Origin: Sweltsa coloradensis
Lineage: Eukaryota > Arthropoda > Insecta > Plecoptera > Chloroperlidae
DNA: 64,000 bases
Assembly (NCBI GenBank): GCA_024449915.1
Contig: JAMZAV010000901.1
Span: 124,001 to 188,000, forward strand
Direction: 5' to 3'
A program made the position numbers and the translations under genes. The notes below the pieces were generated by a model. The model saw only the letters and a list, made by a program, of their open reading frames with translations. It did not search any database and was not told the origin of the DNA. The number at the start of each line of letters is the position of its first letter. Within the stretch, counting starts at the first letter, position 1. Positions 21,439-31,676 of the stretch are shown in pieces.

Positions 21439-22148
21439 TTTAGCTTAACTTTTAGTTTGTATTTTGGGCAATGCTAAGTGATGATAAGTGAGTTGTAAGC
21501 AGGGCTCCCCATCCAATGATTCCGTAAGCTAGTATGGATTGAGCTAAGGCTGTGTATATGATTTTTAAAGTGGAGAAACTTAATATGTGTCTCAGTCGGT
21601 AGAATATATAAATTGGGGATTGCATTCTTCTTCGTAGTTCGTTGCTATGATAATTCCACTTAAGATGGCTGTCCATAGTAATGCCTAGATACTTAAACAC
21701 ATGTACCGGTACTTTTGACAGTTTTGTGCATTTACATGAGTCAGGATAATGAGTGTGCTTGCATGCTGACTGGTGTACAACAATTGAGAATGAGTCCTCT
21801 TGTGGTTGACCTTTCAAATTATGGGAGAATGTCATGTAGGCCTATACGGTCTTGTTTTCGTTGAGGGTGAGGAAGTTATTGTTTAGGCAAATAACAACCG
21901 AGTTTAGGGCAGAGTTTGCCTTCCTAAAAGCTTTATCCCAACTTGCTTCCGAAATCAGAAGAACAGTGTCGTCAGCATATGATATTATTCTTATTTTTAT
22001 ATGCGGGCCAAGATCACAGATTTCGTTAATATATAGAAAGAATAAAATTGGACCCAAGACTGTGCCTTGGGGTACGCCTATTCTGACTTCATGAGACTCG
22101 TTTAGGGTGTCATTTATTTTTACTTTTTGTGTTCTTTTTGAAAGGAAG
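21439..22148 (-). pseudogene. LINE reverse transcriptase, central part
   Basis: On the minus strand: KINDTLNESHEVRIGVPQGT, VLGPILFFLYINEICDLGP, the catalytic ISYADDTVLL, LNENK, an in-frame stop at about 21839, then SHNLKGQ..FKYLGITMDSHLKWNYH and AYGIIGWGALL. Domain order matches fingers-palm-thumb of CR1/Jockey-like LINEs. It is broken by the gypsy element on its 5' side and by a HINE on its 3' side. Confidence 0.85.
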
Positions 22149-22344
22149 TGTCATGTTCAAACTTGTAGATTTAGCCACCTTGGATTCTATCACGGAGACC
22201 CAAGTAATGAGTAGGGATACCTGTGGGGAGTTGGTATAGGAACCTTGGAATGGCGGAATAAATAGATCTGACAGTACTAAATGAATACATCTTTTATCTC
22301 CATCCATCCTCAATCATATTACGTACATATTTTCATACATAACA
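22149..22344 (+). repeat. Left LTR of the gypsy element
   Basis: 196 bp, TG...CA. Differs from the right LTR chiefly by a 4-bp GTAC insertion near its 3' end (22323-22326). The frame at 22110-22313 reads antisense through it and is not a gene. Confidence 0.93.
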
Positions 22345-22363
22345 ATGGCGACGAGTATTGGAT
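22345..22363 (+). promoter_or_regulatory. Candidate primer-binding site
   Basis: TGGCGACGAGTATTGG begins one base after the LTR. The TGGCGAC start is what is expected of a site complementary to a tRNA 3' end; which tRNA was not determined. Confidence 0.55.
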
Positions 22364-22478
22364 ATAAATTAAAGAGTATTTTAAAGTAAATATAAAAGTG
22401 AATTCAACAAAAGTCTAAAAGTTTTCGAGTGTTTTATAAAAAATAACCTAAAAAAAAAGCGCACCACGTTTTTTCAAC

Positions 22479-23752
22479 ATGTGTGATCCATCAATGTTTC
22501 CCCCTTTCAACTCGAAAGACCCTAACCAGAAATGGGAAAAATGGCTAAAACGATTTGACATATTCTTAAAAGCCTCAAACATCACCAATGCAGAGAGAAA
22601 AAAAAACATGTTCCTATTTCTAATGGGGGAGGAAACATACGAAGTTCTAGAGTCACTTCCAGGGAACCAGCTTGGGGAAGAGTCCTACGAAATTCTGGCA
22701 CAACGCCTATCCTCACACGTACTTCAAACCAAAAGTAAATGTTGACTTCGAGATTTTCACCTTCAGGCAGACAATTCAAAATAACACAGAATCAATTACC
22801 AGTTCTATGAAAGATTAGGTACTGAAACTGTCAAAAAACTGCCAATTCCAAAACCCAGAAAACGAGATCAAGGCTCAAATAATAGCACACACGAACAACA
22901 AACGAATACGGCGATATGCCCTTCGAGATTCTCCAACTCTATACCTTGTGTCGACCCAAGTAACACTCTGTCAATCATCAAACTGAAAAGATGCAGGTTG
23001 TATTGAGACCTCCCGCCTTCTTTGTTGAAACTAACGTAAAACGCAACCACTTCTAAATCTTCATGTAGGCCTACGAGAAAATTAGTGGACACACAGTTAC
23101 ATAAAAGGGGACGTTCTCAAATACAGGCTAGTACAGATTCCAAAGAGGTCCATGTGGTTTGAAACTGTCAATACGGGTCAAGATGGACAGGCCATTACAG
23201 GTGATGGGGATTATTAACATTTGTATTGTGCACAAAACCACTGGTTCCCTTTCATTTGGATGATAGACAGAGTGTTACTTGGGTCGACACAAGGTATAGA
23301 GGAACTGCTAGACACAGCTCGTACATATGAAGCCACAGACACCCTAGCCCAGGGCATGGAAGAAATCTCGACCAGGTCAAGGATGAATCCGAGCGTGGAA
23401 TCGCTCAATGCAGTAGGCCTAGGTTCCCAATCTAGGCCTAGACCGGGCCCACAAACCCATGTCAATGCAGCCATCATTCAACAGGCCCGGGCCTAATACA
23501 GGCAGGCCTATCATCACTGCTCAGAGTCCGGCCAGGTTTTCAGACAATTCACACCCAGGGCCATCACGCTCAATGTCTACAAGAAAATGCTACTTCTGTG
23601 ATCAAGTCTGGCCGCACGAGGGAGGACGCTTAGCCTGCCCGGCCTACAATAAGGTATGCTCCATCTGCCAGAAGCGGGGTCATTTTCAAAAGGTATGTAA
23701 TTCAAAATACCTATATGCATACTCCTGTTTACTCTACCACTACAGTCATTAG
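22479..23752 (+). pseudogene. gag: gypsy gag, broken
   Basis: The first frame (22479-22745, 88 codons) has the gypsy capsid-type start PPFNSKDPNQKWEKWLKRFD and ends prematurely. The middle is frameshifted and contains an inverted duplication (about 22935-22985 against 23260-23305) so that IDRVLLGSTQGIE reads on both strands. A later frame from 23459 holds a nucleocapsid zinc knuckle C-X2-C-X4-H-X4-C (residues 67-80 of that frame, 23657-23698) preceded by an additional Cys pair. Not translatable as one protein. Confidence 0.75.
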
Positions 23753-23772
23753 AGGACTCTAGGCCTAGGCCT

Positions 23773-24165
23773 ATGCGTACTCCTGTTTACTCTACCACAG
23801 AAGAGTCATTAGAAGATTCTAGGCCTATTCAACAGGCGATGGCACAGTATGTCTCATCAGAGGAGGAGGAAATCTTTGTAATATCGTCAGCAAATCACCT
23901 GTCTGTAGGCTCTAAAACCCCCAAAGTCAATATTGGTGTAAATGGGGCACAAGTAACGTTCGTTTTAGACACTGGTGCTTCAGTCTCCATCATTAGTGAA
24001 AGAATACTCAGAGAATCTAAAATTCCATATGAAACAGTAGGAACTTCAACAAAAATATTCTCGTATGGTTCTACAGAACCAATGCCTGTAGTAGGACCAC
24101 CAGCGAACAAAAGTCAGCACAAGCAATGTTGTATGTTGTCAAGGGGAATAGTGTCCCACTTCTAA
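23773..24165 (+). pseudogene. gypsy aspartic protease region
   Basis: The frame includes VTFVLDTGASVSII with the catalytic D-T-G-A at residues 66-69 (23968 on). This is the retroviral-type aspartic protease core. The frame is cut short at 24165 and the reverse transcriptase continues from 24126 in another frame. Upstream, CGTACTCCTGTTTACTCTAC is repeated at 23714 and 23776, a local duplication. Confidence 0.75.
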
Positions 24166-25490
24166 GTTACTCATCAGCTATGAGTCTTGACTTAATCGAA
24201 ATAAAGACTCAAGAGGTAGGGTTTGCCGCAAACTCGATTTCCACAAGTAAAATGTACCAAAATAAATTCCCTAAAGTCTTCACGGGAATTGGTAAACTCG
24301 AAAACTTCCAAGTCCACTTACACATTGACCAGAATATTAAACCAGTAGTACAAAAACATCGAAGAATTCCATTTCACATACGAAAGTCGGTAGAAAAGGA
24401 AGTTGCACGTCTCGAAGATTTGGACGTAATTGAAAAGGTGTACGGTCCAACACCATGGGTATCACCCATTGTGCCAGTCCCAAAACCAAATGATCCCGAT
24501 ACAATTAGACTGTGTGTAGACATGAGACAGCCGAACTTGGCTATTAAACGTGAGAATCATATAACCCCAACAATTGATGATCTTATTTCTTCACTCAATG
24601 GAGCAAAAGTCTTCGGTAAATTAGATCTTAACGAGGGCTACCACCAGCTTTTGCTGGATGAAGAGTCCAGGTTCATAACCACCTTCTCGACACATATCGG
24701 TTTAAGAAGGTATAAGCGCCTTAACTTCGGTATAAATGCGGCAAGCGAAATGTTTCAAGACACTATCAGGCAGGTCCTTAATAATATTAAAGGTGTGATA
24801 AATATCAGTGACGATATCCTGGTTTATGGAGATACTCAAGAAAGTCACGACGCAGCACTAGCCCAGGTATTACAAAAATTGGAAGACTCGAATCTATCAC
24901 TCTCAATTTAAAAAAATGTTCATTCAGTCAATCTACACTAAAATTCTTTGGATACATGTTTTCGGAAAAGGGCATCGAGGTCGATCCGGATAAGGTTGAG
25001 GCAATCTCTGTTATGGGACCACCAAGAAATGTAACAGAAGTACGTAGTCTACTCGGTATGTTGCAGTTCTGCGGAAAATTCATTCCGAACCTTTCATCCA
25101 TAAGTGCACCAATCCGCCATCTCACAATGAAAGAGGTTGATTTTCAGTGGGCCTGTGAGCAACAGGAGGCACACTAGATAAACTAAAATTTCAACTCCAA
25201 TCTAGCAAAGCGCTAGCGTACTTCGACTCATCTAAATCACTCCATTTAACAGTCGATGCCGGACCAAAAGGACTTGGAGCAATCCTCTCACAAAAACATC
25301 CAAGCGAACCAGACGAAGTCATCGCTTATGCAAGCCGAGCTCTAACACCAGTCGAAGAACGGTACAGCACGATCGAAAAGGAAATGCTAGCGGTTGTATA
25401 TGGAGTAGAACATTTCCACCTGTATCTTTTTGGAGCAGCTAATTTTATCATTACACACAGACCACAAGCCCCCAGTTCACATACTAGGTA
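24126..25490 (+). pseudogene. pol: gypsy reverse transcriptase and RNase H
   Basis: The 261-codon frame 24126-24911 contains IPFHIRKSVEKEVARL, VSPIVPVPKPN, LCVDMRQPN, FGKLDLNEGYHQL and the catalytic INISDDILVYG (near 24807). After a frame shift the connection domain follows (LLGMLQFCGKFIPNLSSISA, 24956-25177). After another break RNase H begins (LTVDAGPKGLGAILSQ, ERYSTIEKEMLAVVYGVEHF) and ends abruptly near 25490. Confidence 0.88.
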
Positions 25491-25594
25491 ATGCGCGCTC
25501 AGTGATGTCTGCTAGACTAGAACGTCAAAACTTCAAGAAATCAAAACTTGCCACCCATGCCAGTCAATTACCAAATCCAATTCAAGAAAACCTA

Positions 25595-26388
25595 TCATGT
25601 CAACTCCAATTCCCAATCATCCATGGGAAAACTTAGCGATTGATTTCGACGGACCTTACCCAAATGGGAAATACCTTATGATTGTCACAGACGAACATTC
25701 GCGTTACCCAATCGTGGAAATAATCTCATCAACCAGCGCAGAGATAGTAATACCAACGCTACGGAGATTGTTTACATTGTTCAGGATACCAGCTTAGCTA
25801 AAATCAGACAACGGCCCTCCGTTCAATAGCCAAGCCTTTGCTGATTTCGCATTAACGTTAAACTTTCGTCACCACTGTGTCACACCACTATGGCCCGAAG
25901 CAAACGGGCTCGCAGAGCGAAGCGTACAGAATCTACGCATAACAATCCTAGCGGCCCACCTATCCAAACTTGACATCCAAACTGAACTAGATGCTTTTCT
26001 TCTCAACTACCGAGCTACGCCGCATTCTACCACTGGCATCCCTCCGTACACAGCACTATTTGGAAGGCCGATGAAGACCACTCTACCACAACTCTCTTCT
26101 GCTGAGACATCAACCGGACAATCTTCAATTGCAACCACTGACGCGGAGAACAAGAAGAAGGCTAAATCATACGCCGACGCAAAACGTAAAGTTTCCGAAA
26201 GTAAATTCAAGCTTGGAGACTTGGTACTTGTCAAAAACAAAAAAATAAACAAATTGACACCTCCGTTCGATCCAGTCCCATACACCATAACCTCAATCAA
26301 TGGTTCCAAAATAATCGCATCCAGACCCACCAAAACAATAACCCGAAATTCATCCTTTTTCAAACCATACCACCACAAAAAAAAATAA
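25595..26388 (+). pseudogene. gypsy integrase, N-terminus missing
   Basis: One frame from 25597 to 26388 with a single in-frame stop at 25795-25797. The catalytic triad is visible: D in AIDFDGPYP, D in KSDNGPPF and E in ANGLAERSVQNL. The C-terminal FKLGDLVLVKNKK barrel-like block is present. The H-H-C-C zinc domain expected upstream is gone: the end of RNase H joins the core within about 100 bp, so several hundred bases were lost. Confidence 0.85.
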
Positions 26389-26569
26389 CTCGATGACCCT
26401 GGAAGAAGAGGAACATTCAGAGGAAGAAGAGGAACTGCATCATCTACAAGGGAACCCTAATCCTGCATGGGAACTCTCCAGCTAGAGATCTCCATCCAGC
26501 ATCCCAGCGTCCATAACGAAATCGTCAACCTCCTGCATACCTGCAAGACTACGACTAGCCTAGATTAGA

Positions 26570-26713
26570 AAATGCACTTAATGCAAAGTAAAACTTTAAG
26601 TTAAAGAAATGCACTTCATGCCAAATAAAACCTAGAATAGAAAATGCACATAATGCAAAGTAAAACCTTCAGTTTAAAGAAATGCACTTCATGCCAAGTA
26701 AAACCTTCATTTG
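26570..26713 (+). repeat. Four ~38-bp tandem repeats before the gypsy PPT
   Basis: AAATGCACTTAATGC..AAGTAAAAC is repeated four times with alternating variants (CTTAATGCAAAG / CTTCATGCCAAA). It lies in the 3' untranslated region between integrase and the polypurine tract. Confidence 0.7.
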
Positions 26714-26728
26714 AAAGAGGGGAGGAAC
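26712..26728 (+). promoter_or_regulatory. Polypurine tract
   Basis: TGAAAGAGGGGAGGAAC lies immediately before the right LTR, as expected for the plus-strand primer of an LTR retrotransposon. Confidence 0.8.
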
Positions 26729-26920
26729 TGTCATGTTCAAACTTGTAGATTTAGCCACCTTGGATTCTATCACGGAGACCCAAGTAATGAGTAGGGATAC
26801 CTGTGGGGAGTTGGTATAGGAACCTTGGAATGGCGGAATAAATAGATCTGACAGTACTAAATGAATACATCTTTTATCTCCATCCATCCTCAATCATATT
26901 ACATATTTTCATACATAACA
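26729..26920 (+). repeat. Right LTR of the gypsy element
   Basis: 192 bp, TGTCATGTTC...TACATAACA. It is followed by the second GGAAG target copy. Confidence 0.93.
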
Positions 26921-26985
26921 GGAAGCTTCTGATCAATTGCAGTGCCACAGAGAATGTCAACCCCTTACTAATTCAACACGTGTTC
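26921..26985 (-). pseudogene. LINE reverse transcriptase, 5' stub
   Basis: On the minus strand the frame reads TFSVALQLIRSFL and runs into SKRTQKVKINDTL across the gypsy insertion if one GGAAG is removed. It is the upstream piece of the LINE at 21439-22148. Further upstream (26986-27090) I cannot follow the coding. Confidence 0.65.
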
Positions 26986-27211
26986 TAACTGAGTGTCTAG
27001 CCTCGCCCGGCCGGCTCGGTCAGCTCAGCAGGCATCCACCAACGTCACATGCCCCCAGGCGCGCGTCAAAACAAACCATTATAGTAGGGTGTAGGCCTCA
27101 TCCAAGGTTGACAAAATTTCCAGCATTCTTACTTTTTGTATATCTTCTTGTATTGAAAACATACTTCATCCAATGTGATTTGATGCCTTTAAGTTATAGT
27201 TTGTTTTTATG

Positions 27212-27368
27212 GAAATCAATCCAGAAATTACAAAATCCATCCCAACGGGGTATCGAACCCCGGTCTCCTGATTGCCGGTCGAGTGCTTTACCCCTAGGCT
27301 ACCGGTACTACTCGACTGACTACTCGATACCCCGCTGGGATGGATTTTGTAATTTCTGGATTGATTTC
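27212..27368. repeat. 45-bp-arm palindrome enclosing a tRNA-like head
   Basis: GAAATCAATCCAGAAATTAC..GGGGTATCGA (27212-27256) recurs inverted at 27324-27368 with one mismatch. Between and overlapping the left arm the minus strand reads AGCCTAGGGGTAAAGCACTC (A-box-like) and GGGGTTCGATACCCC (B-box-like), as in a tRNA-derived SINE. The anticodon arm does not pair well. Frames here are by-products. Confidence 0.65.
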
Positions 27369-28403
27369 TAAAATCAATTTACACCTATGGGAGTGTTTCC
27401 CGATTAATGAAATTGAAAAATACTATTGTTCTTTGATTAGAAAATCTGAGAGTCTTTTTAAAATATATTTGTAGAGTTTGTCTTTATTGTTTCTGGATGC
27501 TTATTGTATATTTGAATTTTTATGTATTTTGAGTTTAGTTGTTCCTTTTTTGTTTTATAGTGATTTTGTTCTAGTTCGGTGTTGTGTTGTGTCATGTGTT
27601 GATGTGTTTGGTTTCGTGTTTGGACGGTGTGTATATTTTTCCTAATGTGAAGTGCTGCTTTGTTTATGTATAAACTGTATGGGGAGATTATTTTTAATTG
27701 GGTCTCCATTCTTCCCGATTTGTGGACCAAGGGCCACTAGTTTTCAGTTTTCAAACGGATTTGTAAGAGTTCAGTTTGAGTTTGGAAGTTTTTTGTTCGA
27801 AACTTGGAAATCAAGGTTCGTTCATCCTACTTTTTACTATTGGCCCAACTAGACAGGGCCTTGATTCAGGTTGGTCCCAAATAACAAATGCTTGCTGACT
27901 GATAACTTTACACGTGCGTTTGATGCATTTGCCGACTGCAAATTGAAATGGAACTTTTCCCCACTTTTTTGGTCCCACTCATTTCTGAAAGAAATATTAA
28001 CTAGCTTAAAAAACAACTACTAATTGAACTATCAAAACAGTTACATGATGAATTCAAATTTTATTTGCTGAGTAGTGCAATTTACACAAGTAGGAATTCT
28101 TAACTGCTGATACCCCGGTCTTGGATGGCTACACCTTTAATATTTTCAAATACCTGTACCTGGTTTCTTCCTGCTTCTGAGTTTTATGCCTGTCAGAAAT
28201 GCGTGCGAGTACAATTGCAGGTGCAGTAAATTCAAACGTTAGACCGCAAAAACAGTGTGTTTGCGTCATGAGCAATCTGCGAGTATAAATTGGCAATTGC
28301 CCACTCAAAAATTGCGAGCTTGGGGAGGGATTGTAGAGCGTTGCTATACTGTTGGGCCTTACTTTAATCTGATGATGTGGGAATATTTATGAATCGGGAA
28401 TTA
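27369..28403. other. No recognised gene
   Basis: AT-rich sequence; 27730-27840 shares GTTCAG/GAGTT-style words with 17590-17660 but no repeat boundaries are clear. Confidence 0.25.
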
Positions 28404-28411
28404 CTTTAAGA

Positions 28412-29251
28412 CAGGGGTGCCCAACTTTATTTAGGGTTGGGCCACATGTCATAAATTTTAAATGTTGGCGGGCCACATCAAAAAAAGCCCGAATATCACC
28501 TAAAATTTAACATAATTTGAATGGGCTATAGATTATGGAATAACAATGCTATCCTCCCCTATTCTTGACAATTGCTAATAGCATCAATGATATTTCAATA
28601 ACAGCTTGCATACTTTTCTTTACTAAAATTTCCCATCAGAGAATGGTCTTCCTACTGACGCTAATAAGGGGGCAACTAGCACGGACAGATGCTTGGTTCT
28701 CAGTTGTCTTTATTTTGAACATACATTGCGGAGATACAAGGTTTTGCTTCAGTTTGACCCTTTGTATTTCTCATACTCACTATTGTGTTTCGACTTTCGA
28801 GTCGTAATGCCATTTTAAATTGTACTCTTTGAACACTGCATGACATTTTTCTCTGCGTATTAAGCACACAATTTTATCGTATGTGGCTCACAAAAATAAA
28901 GATCGGTCTACTTTTCGTCAAATACGCGGCACTCGCTATCTATTTTACAATTTTATTTTAAAAATCTTTTGATCACAACTTTTTTTTAAACAAAAAATAA
29001 ATGTTACACTCTTGGAACTAAGCTAAAAGCTTGGGCCAAAAACAAAACTAGCCTACCCTTAAGGCCTACACTCAGTCTCATATTATCATTGTGGGATACA
29101 CAGGGAGTACGCCAAGATCGTTTTCGCTGCACTTTAAATCAGCTTTAAAAAATATTAGTTTTTTTTGTGGGTCCATGTATAAGAGTGAGGGCCAGTCCAA
29201 ATGGCTTGGCGGGCCGCATGCGGCCCACGGGCCGTACGTTGGGCACCCCTG
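28412..29251. mobile_element. Non-autonomous hAT element (840 bp)
   Basis: Inverted ends CAGGGGTGCCCAAC and GTTGGGCACCCCTG. The 8-bp direct repeat CTTTAAGA is identical on both sides (28404-28411, 29252-29259). Subterminal GGGCCACAT and GCGGGCCGCATGCGGCCCAC stretches are as in Charlie-type hATs. Frames 28565-28807 and 29078-29279 show no transposase. Confidence 0.93.
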
Positions 29252-29374
29252 CTTTAAGAGATGCAAATGTTTTTCTTAAGTCGTGCCTTTTCGTCCCTTG
29301 GCAAAATAAATGACATTTTTAAATAGAAAGAGGATCTAGGTTGAAAATAAACTAACCATGACAAGAATACTTGC

Positions 29375-29463
29375 CTGTGACACCTTGTTGTCGCCAAACC
29401 AGAATACACATGTGAGATCAGGTTTACTGGGTAGGCCGGCATCACTTGCATCAATAACCATGG
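29375..29463 (-). CDS. PWWP-domain gene, exon encoding the second half of the domain
   Basis: On the minus strand CATTTTATTTTACAG (acceptor) is followed by an 89-nt exon and then GCAAGT, a GC-type donor after CAG. It starts with two bases completing a split codon (GCC with the previous exon's G) and reads MVIDASDAGLPSKPDL then CVFWFGDNKVSQ. Joined to 61051-61173 it gives a continuous PWWP fold: the W-F-G-D strand follows the PWWPA core at the expected distance. PWWP domains bind methylated histone H3 tails and DNA in chromatin proteins. The W-F-G-D motif recalls DNMT3/NSD-type PWWPs, but which protein this is cannot be told. Confidence 0.75.
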
Positions 29464-29529
29464 CTGTAAAATAAAATGTTTATTCAATGAATACTCGTTA
29501 TAATAATTCGGAATATCATTGCCAGGCTT

Positions 29530-29745
29530 TCAACATGAAATTGTGTGGGATGTACAGCCGGGGACATAATTAAATCAAGAGGTCCGGAAGATACCTCTTT
29601 ATTCGACAACTGGTCAACTCTCTGTGCACGTGATTTGTATCGCCCTGTGAGCGAACTGCAACGATCAACGTAAATAAAAATCATGGATGCTACTGCCAAA
29701 GGAAAAATCACTATTCACCAGAGGAACTATCACACCCACAAACAC
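29530..29745 (-). repeat. Segment shared with 57690-57835
   Basis: On the minus strand TAGTTCCTCTGGTGAA, TTACGTTGATCGTTGCAGTT, CAGGGCGATACAAATCA and TTGATTTAATTATGTCCCC all recur on the plus strand at 57680-57830. It is a dispersed repeat of about 150 bp or a segmental copy. The 75-codon frame at 29484-29711 is not conserved in the other copy. Confidence 0.6.
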
Positions 29746-29806
29746 ACTGTCAACCCTTATTCAAAAATTTTTAAAATTCTTACTCTCTACAGCTTATAGC
29801 CTATAT

Positions 29807-30258
29807 CATACCTGCCAAGTTTTGAATTCCCAAATTCGTAAAAGTCCCCAAACAGACTTTTAAGGGGCAAACGAGGTGGCGCGGGCAACCGGGGGGTCAG
29901 GGGGGCGAGCCCCCCCGGATTTTTTTTTTACAATCTTGGTGCAATTTCGTGCGTTTTAGTAAGTTTTGGGGACACTTTAATCATTCTTTTTTTTCTCGGC
30001 ATGTTCGATGGAGGGGGTAGGGCGGGCGGGCCGTGGGGGGGAGGGGGTTGCACATACCAAGGAAGGCAAGAAACGTGAAATTCACACGGCGCGCCAGTTT
30101 TCAATATAAAATAACGATTTTTTGTAAAAAAAAAAAAAAAAAGTTTTTTTTTGAAAATTTTTGAAAATTGAAAAAAATTGGCAGGGCAATCGTAAAATCG
30201 TAAATGACTACCGTTTTTCGTAAATTTTACGAATAATTCGTAAAACTTGGCAGGTATG
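29807..30258. mobile_element. hAT-like MITE with G-rich core
   Basis: Ends CATACCTGCCAAGTTTT and, inverted, CATACCTGCCAAGTTTT. The flanks share CTATAT but a (TA)n run follows the right end, so an 8-bp duplication is only suggested (GCCTATAT against CTATATAT). The core has G/C runs and repeated CGTAAA words near the right end. The long minus-strand frame 29928-30425 is accidental. Confidence 0.7.

Positions 30259-30292
<34 letters not shown>
30259..30292. repeat. (TA)n microsatellite
   Basis: About 16 TA units immediately beside the hAT-like MITE, perhaps expanded from its target duplication. Confidence 0.9.
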
Positions 30293-30459
30293 CAATCAGT
30301 GGTAATTGTAAAACAAAACATTTAACATTTAAGTAAAAATAATTAAATAGACTCTCAATATACACGACAGGAAAACCACATTCACTTAGAATACCACAGC
30401 AGCAAACTATCTCAAGTAAACTCAAACTATTTCAAAACTAAACCATCAACAAACTCCCA

Positions 30460-30990
30460 AACAACATAAAACAAAACTTTGCAATCAACAACTTCAAAGA
30501 ATCGGTGAAGCTAACTTACAGCTAACTTACAACTCTCTTTTAAGCCGCTACCCTGAACTGGACATAAACAATACTGAAATACGTACTCTTAAAGTATTCC
30601 TCAACGATGCATTCGCTTAGTATATAGAATTAGAATAATATTGCATAAAAGTAAAACCTACATAGTCTTGTAACCTTAATTAAAAACTATTCTGTAAGTT
30701 TGAAATATATACAATCTGTAATTTTCTTAAATTTACATCTATACACACATAGGCCTACATACATTTTTAGTTCGAAATGTATTTTCTAAATGTCATAAAT
30801 TTTGCTATGACCTGTATCGTAACTTTATGCCTTCTGCACTATACAATAGTCACTTAATTTACTTTAATTTAGTCTAGCTTAAGTTAACTAGTAGAACAAT
30901 ACGTATTTTTAGAAGCTTTCTTATTATTATATTATATTGCACTTGTAGGACTACGGTCCCGTTGACAATAAAGATCAAATTATTAATTAT
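30460..30990 (+). pseudogene. LINE 3' end with (ATT)n tail
   Basis: A short frame reads SLLSRYPELDINNTEIRTLK then VFLNDAFA and stop, in the style of a LINE C-terminus. It is followed by about 350 bp of AT-rich 3' UTR and GTAGGACTACGGTCCCGTTG with ACAATAAAG and ATT repeats. No reverse transcriptase core remains. Confidence 0.45.
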
Positions 30991-31676
30991 TATTATAAAA
31001 ACATCCTTTTAAGCAAAGCATACTACAACTTTAAAAACTATTTACAAGAAAAATTGGGCTGAATGTTAACAGGCCACTACTAAGAGGCAAGACAATGCAA
31101 AGGCCTTCCAGTTTTAGCATTATTCAGTTAATTTATTTTATATAATTTGTGTACTTAGGCCTAATCATCAACATGGGAATCGTCGTTTTCCTGGTGAAGC
31201 ATGAATTTTCCGCTCTGGCGGCTGGAGCTTCGCCCCAAACCCCATTCCTCCCACTCCCTTCCCTCCCAAGTCTGCATTTTGTCTTGGATTTGTGTTGAAG
31301 TACAACGTAGGGTTGTAGTTCTCTCTCTCTCTCTGGAATAAACAGCTGGAACTTTGGACACAGCATAACCAGCAAGGCAAAAAACACTTTCGTAATCGTG
31401 ATTACTTAAAATCATTATTTCGCTAAAATACTGACTCTGTGGGACGAACTACTTTATTCACAGCTTATAAAATGTTGATTTATGTGATAAAATATCACGA
31501 TAACATGACCAAATACGGTAGGCCCTACCTAATGCCAGTTGTGTGTAAATTGTCAACGTTGGCGTCCATGCTCTCGCTTGACCTTGACGGCCGCCACCTT
31601 ATCTGAATCACAGTATAGCTAACTCACTGTCTCTACTGGAAAACCAGGAAATGCATGATGGCCCAGTAAGCCAAAA
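30991..31676. other. No recognised gene
   Basis: Includes a short (CT)n at 31319-31335. Three overlapping minus-strand frames at 31133-31415 have no domain. Confidence 0.25.

Larger units (their letters stand above)
22149..26920 (+). mobile_element. Ty3/gypsy LTR retrotransposon, structurally complete but coding-defective
   Basis: Two near-identical LTRs (196 and 192 bp) start TGTCATGTTC and end CATAACA. GGAAG flanks both sides (22144-22148, 26921-26925), a perfect 5-bp target duplication. A PBS-like sequence follows the left LTR and a purine tract precedes the right one. Order is gag, protease, reverse transcriptase, RNase H, integrase, the Ty3/gypsy order. No envelope gene. Gag is rearranged, several frames are broken and the integrase zinc-binding N-terminus is missing. 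It sits in a LINE. Confidence 0.93.

Noticed and set aside
29928..30425. 165-codon minus-strand frame
   Set aside because: It crosses a MITE end, a (TA)n microsatellite and poly-A runs; composition is low complexity.
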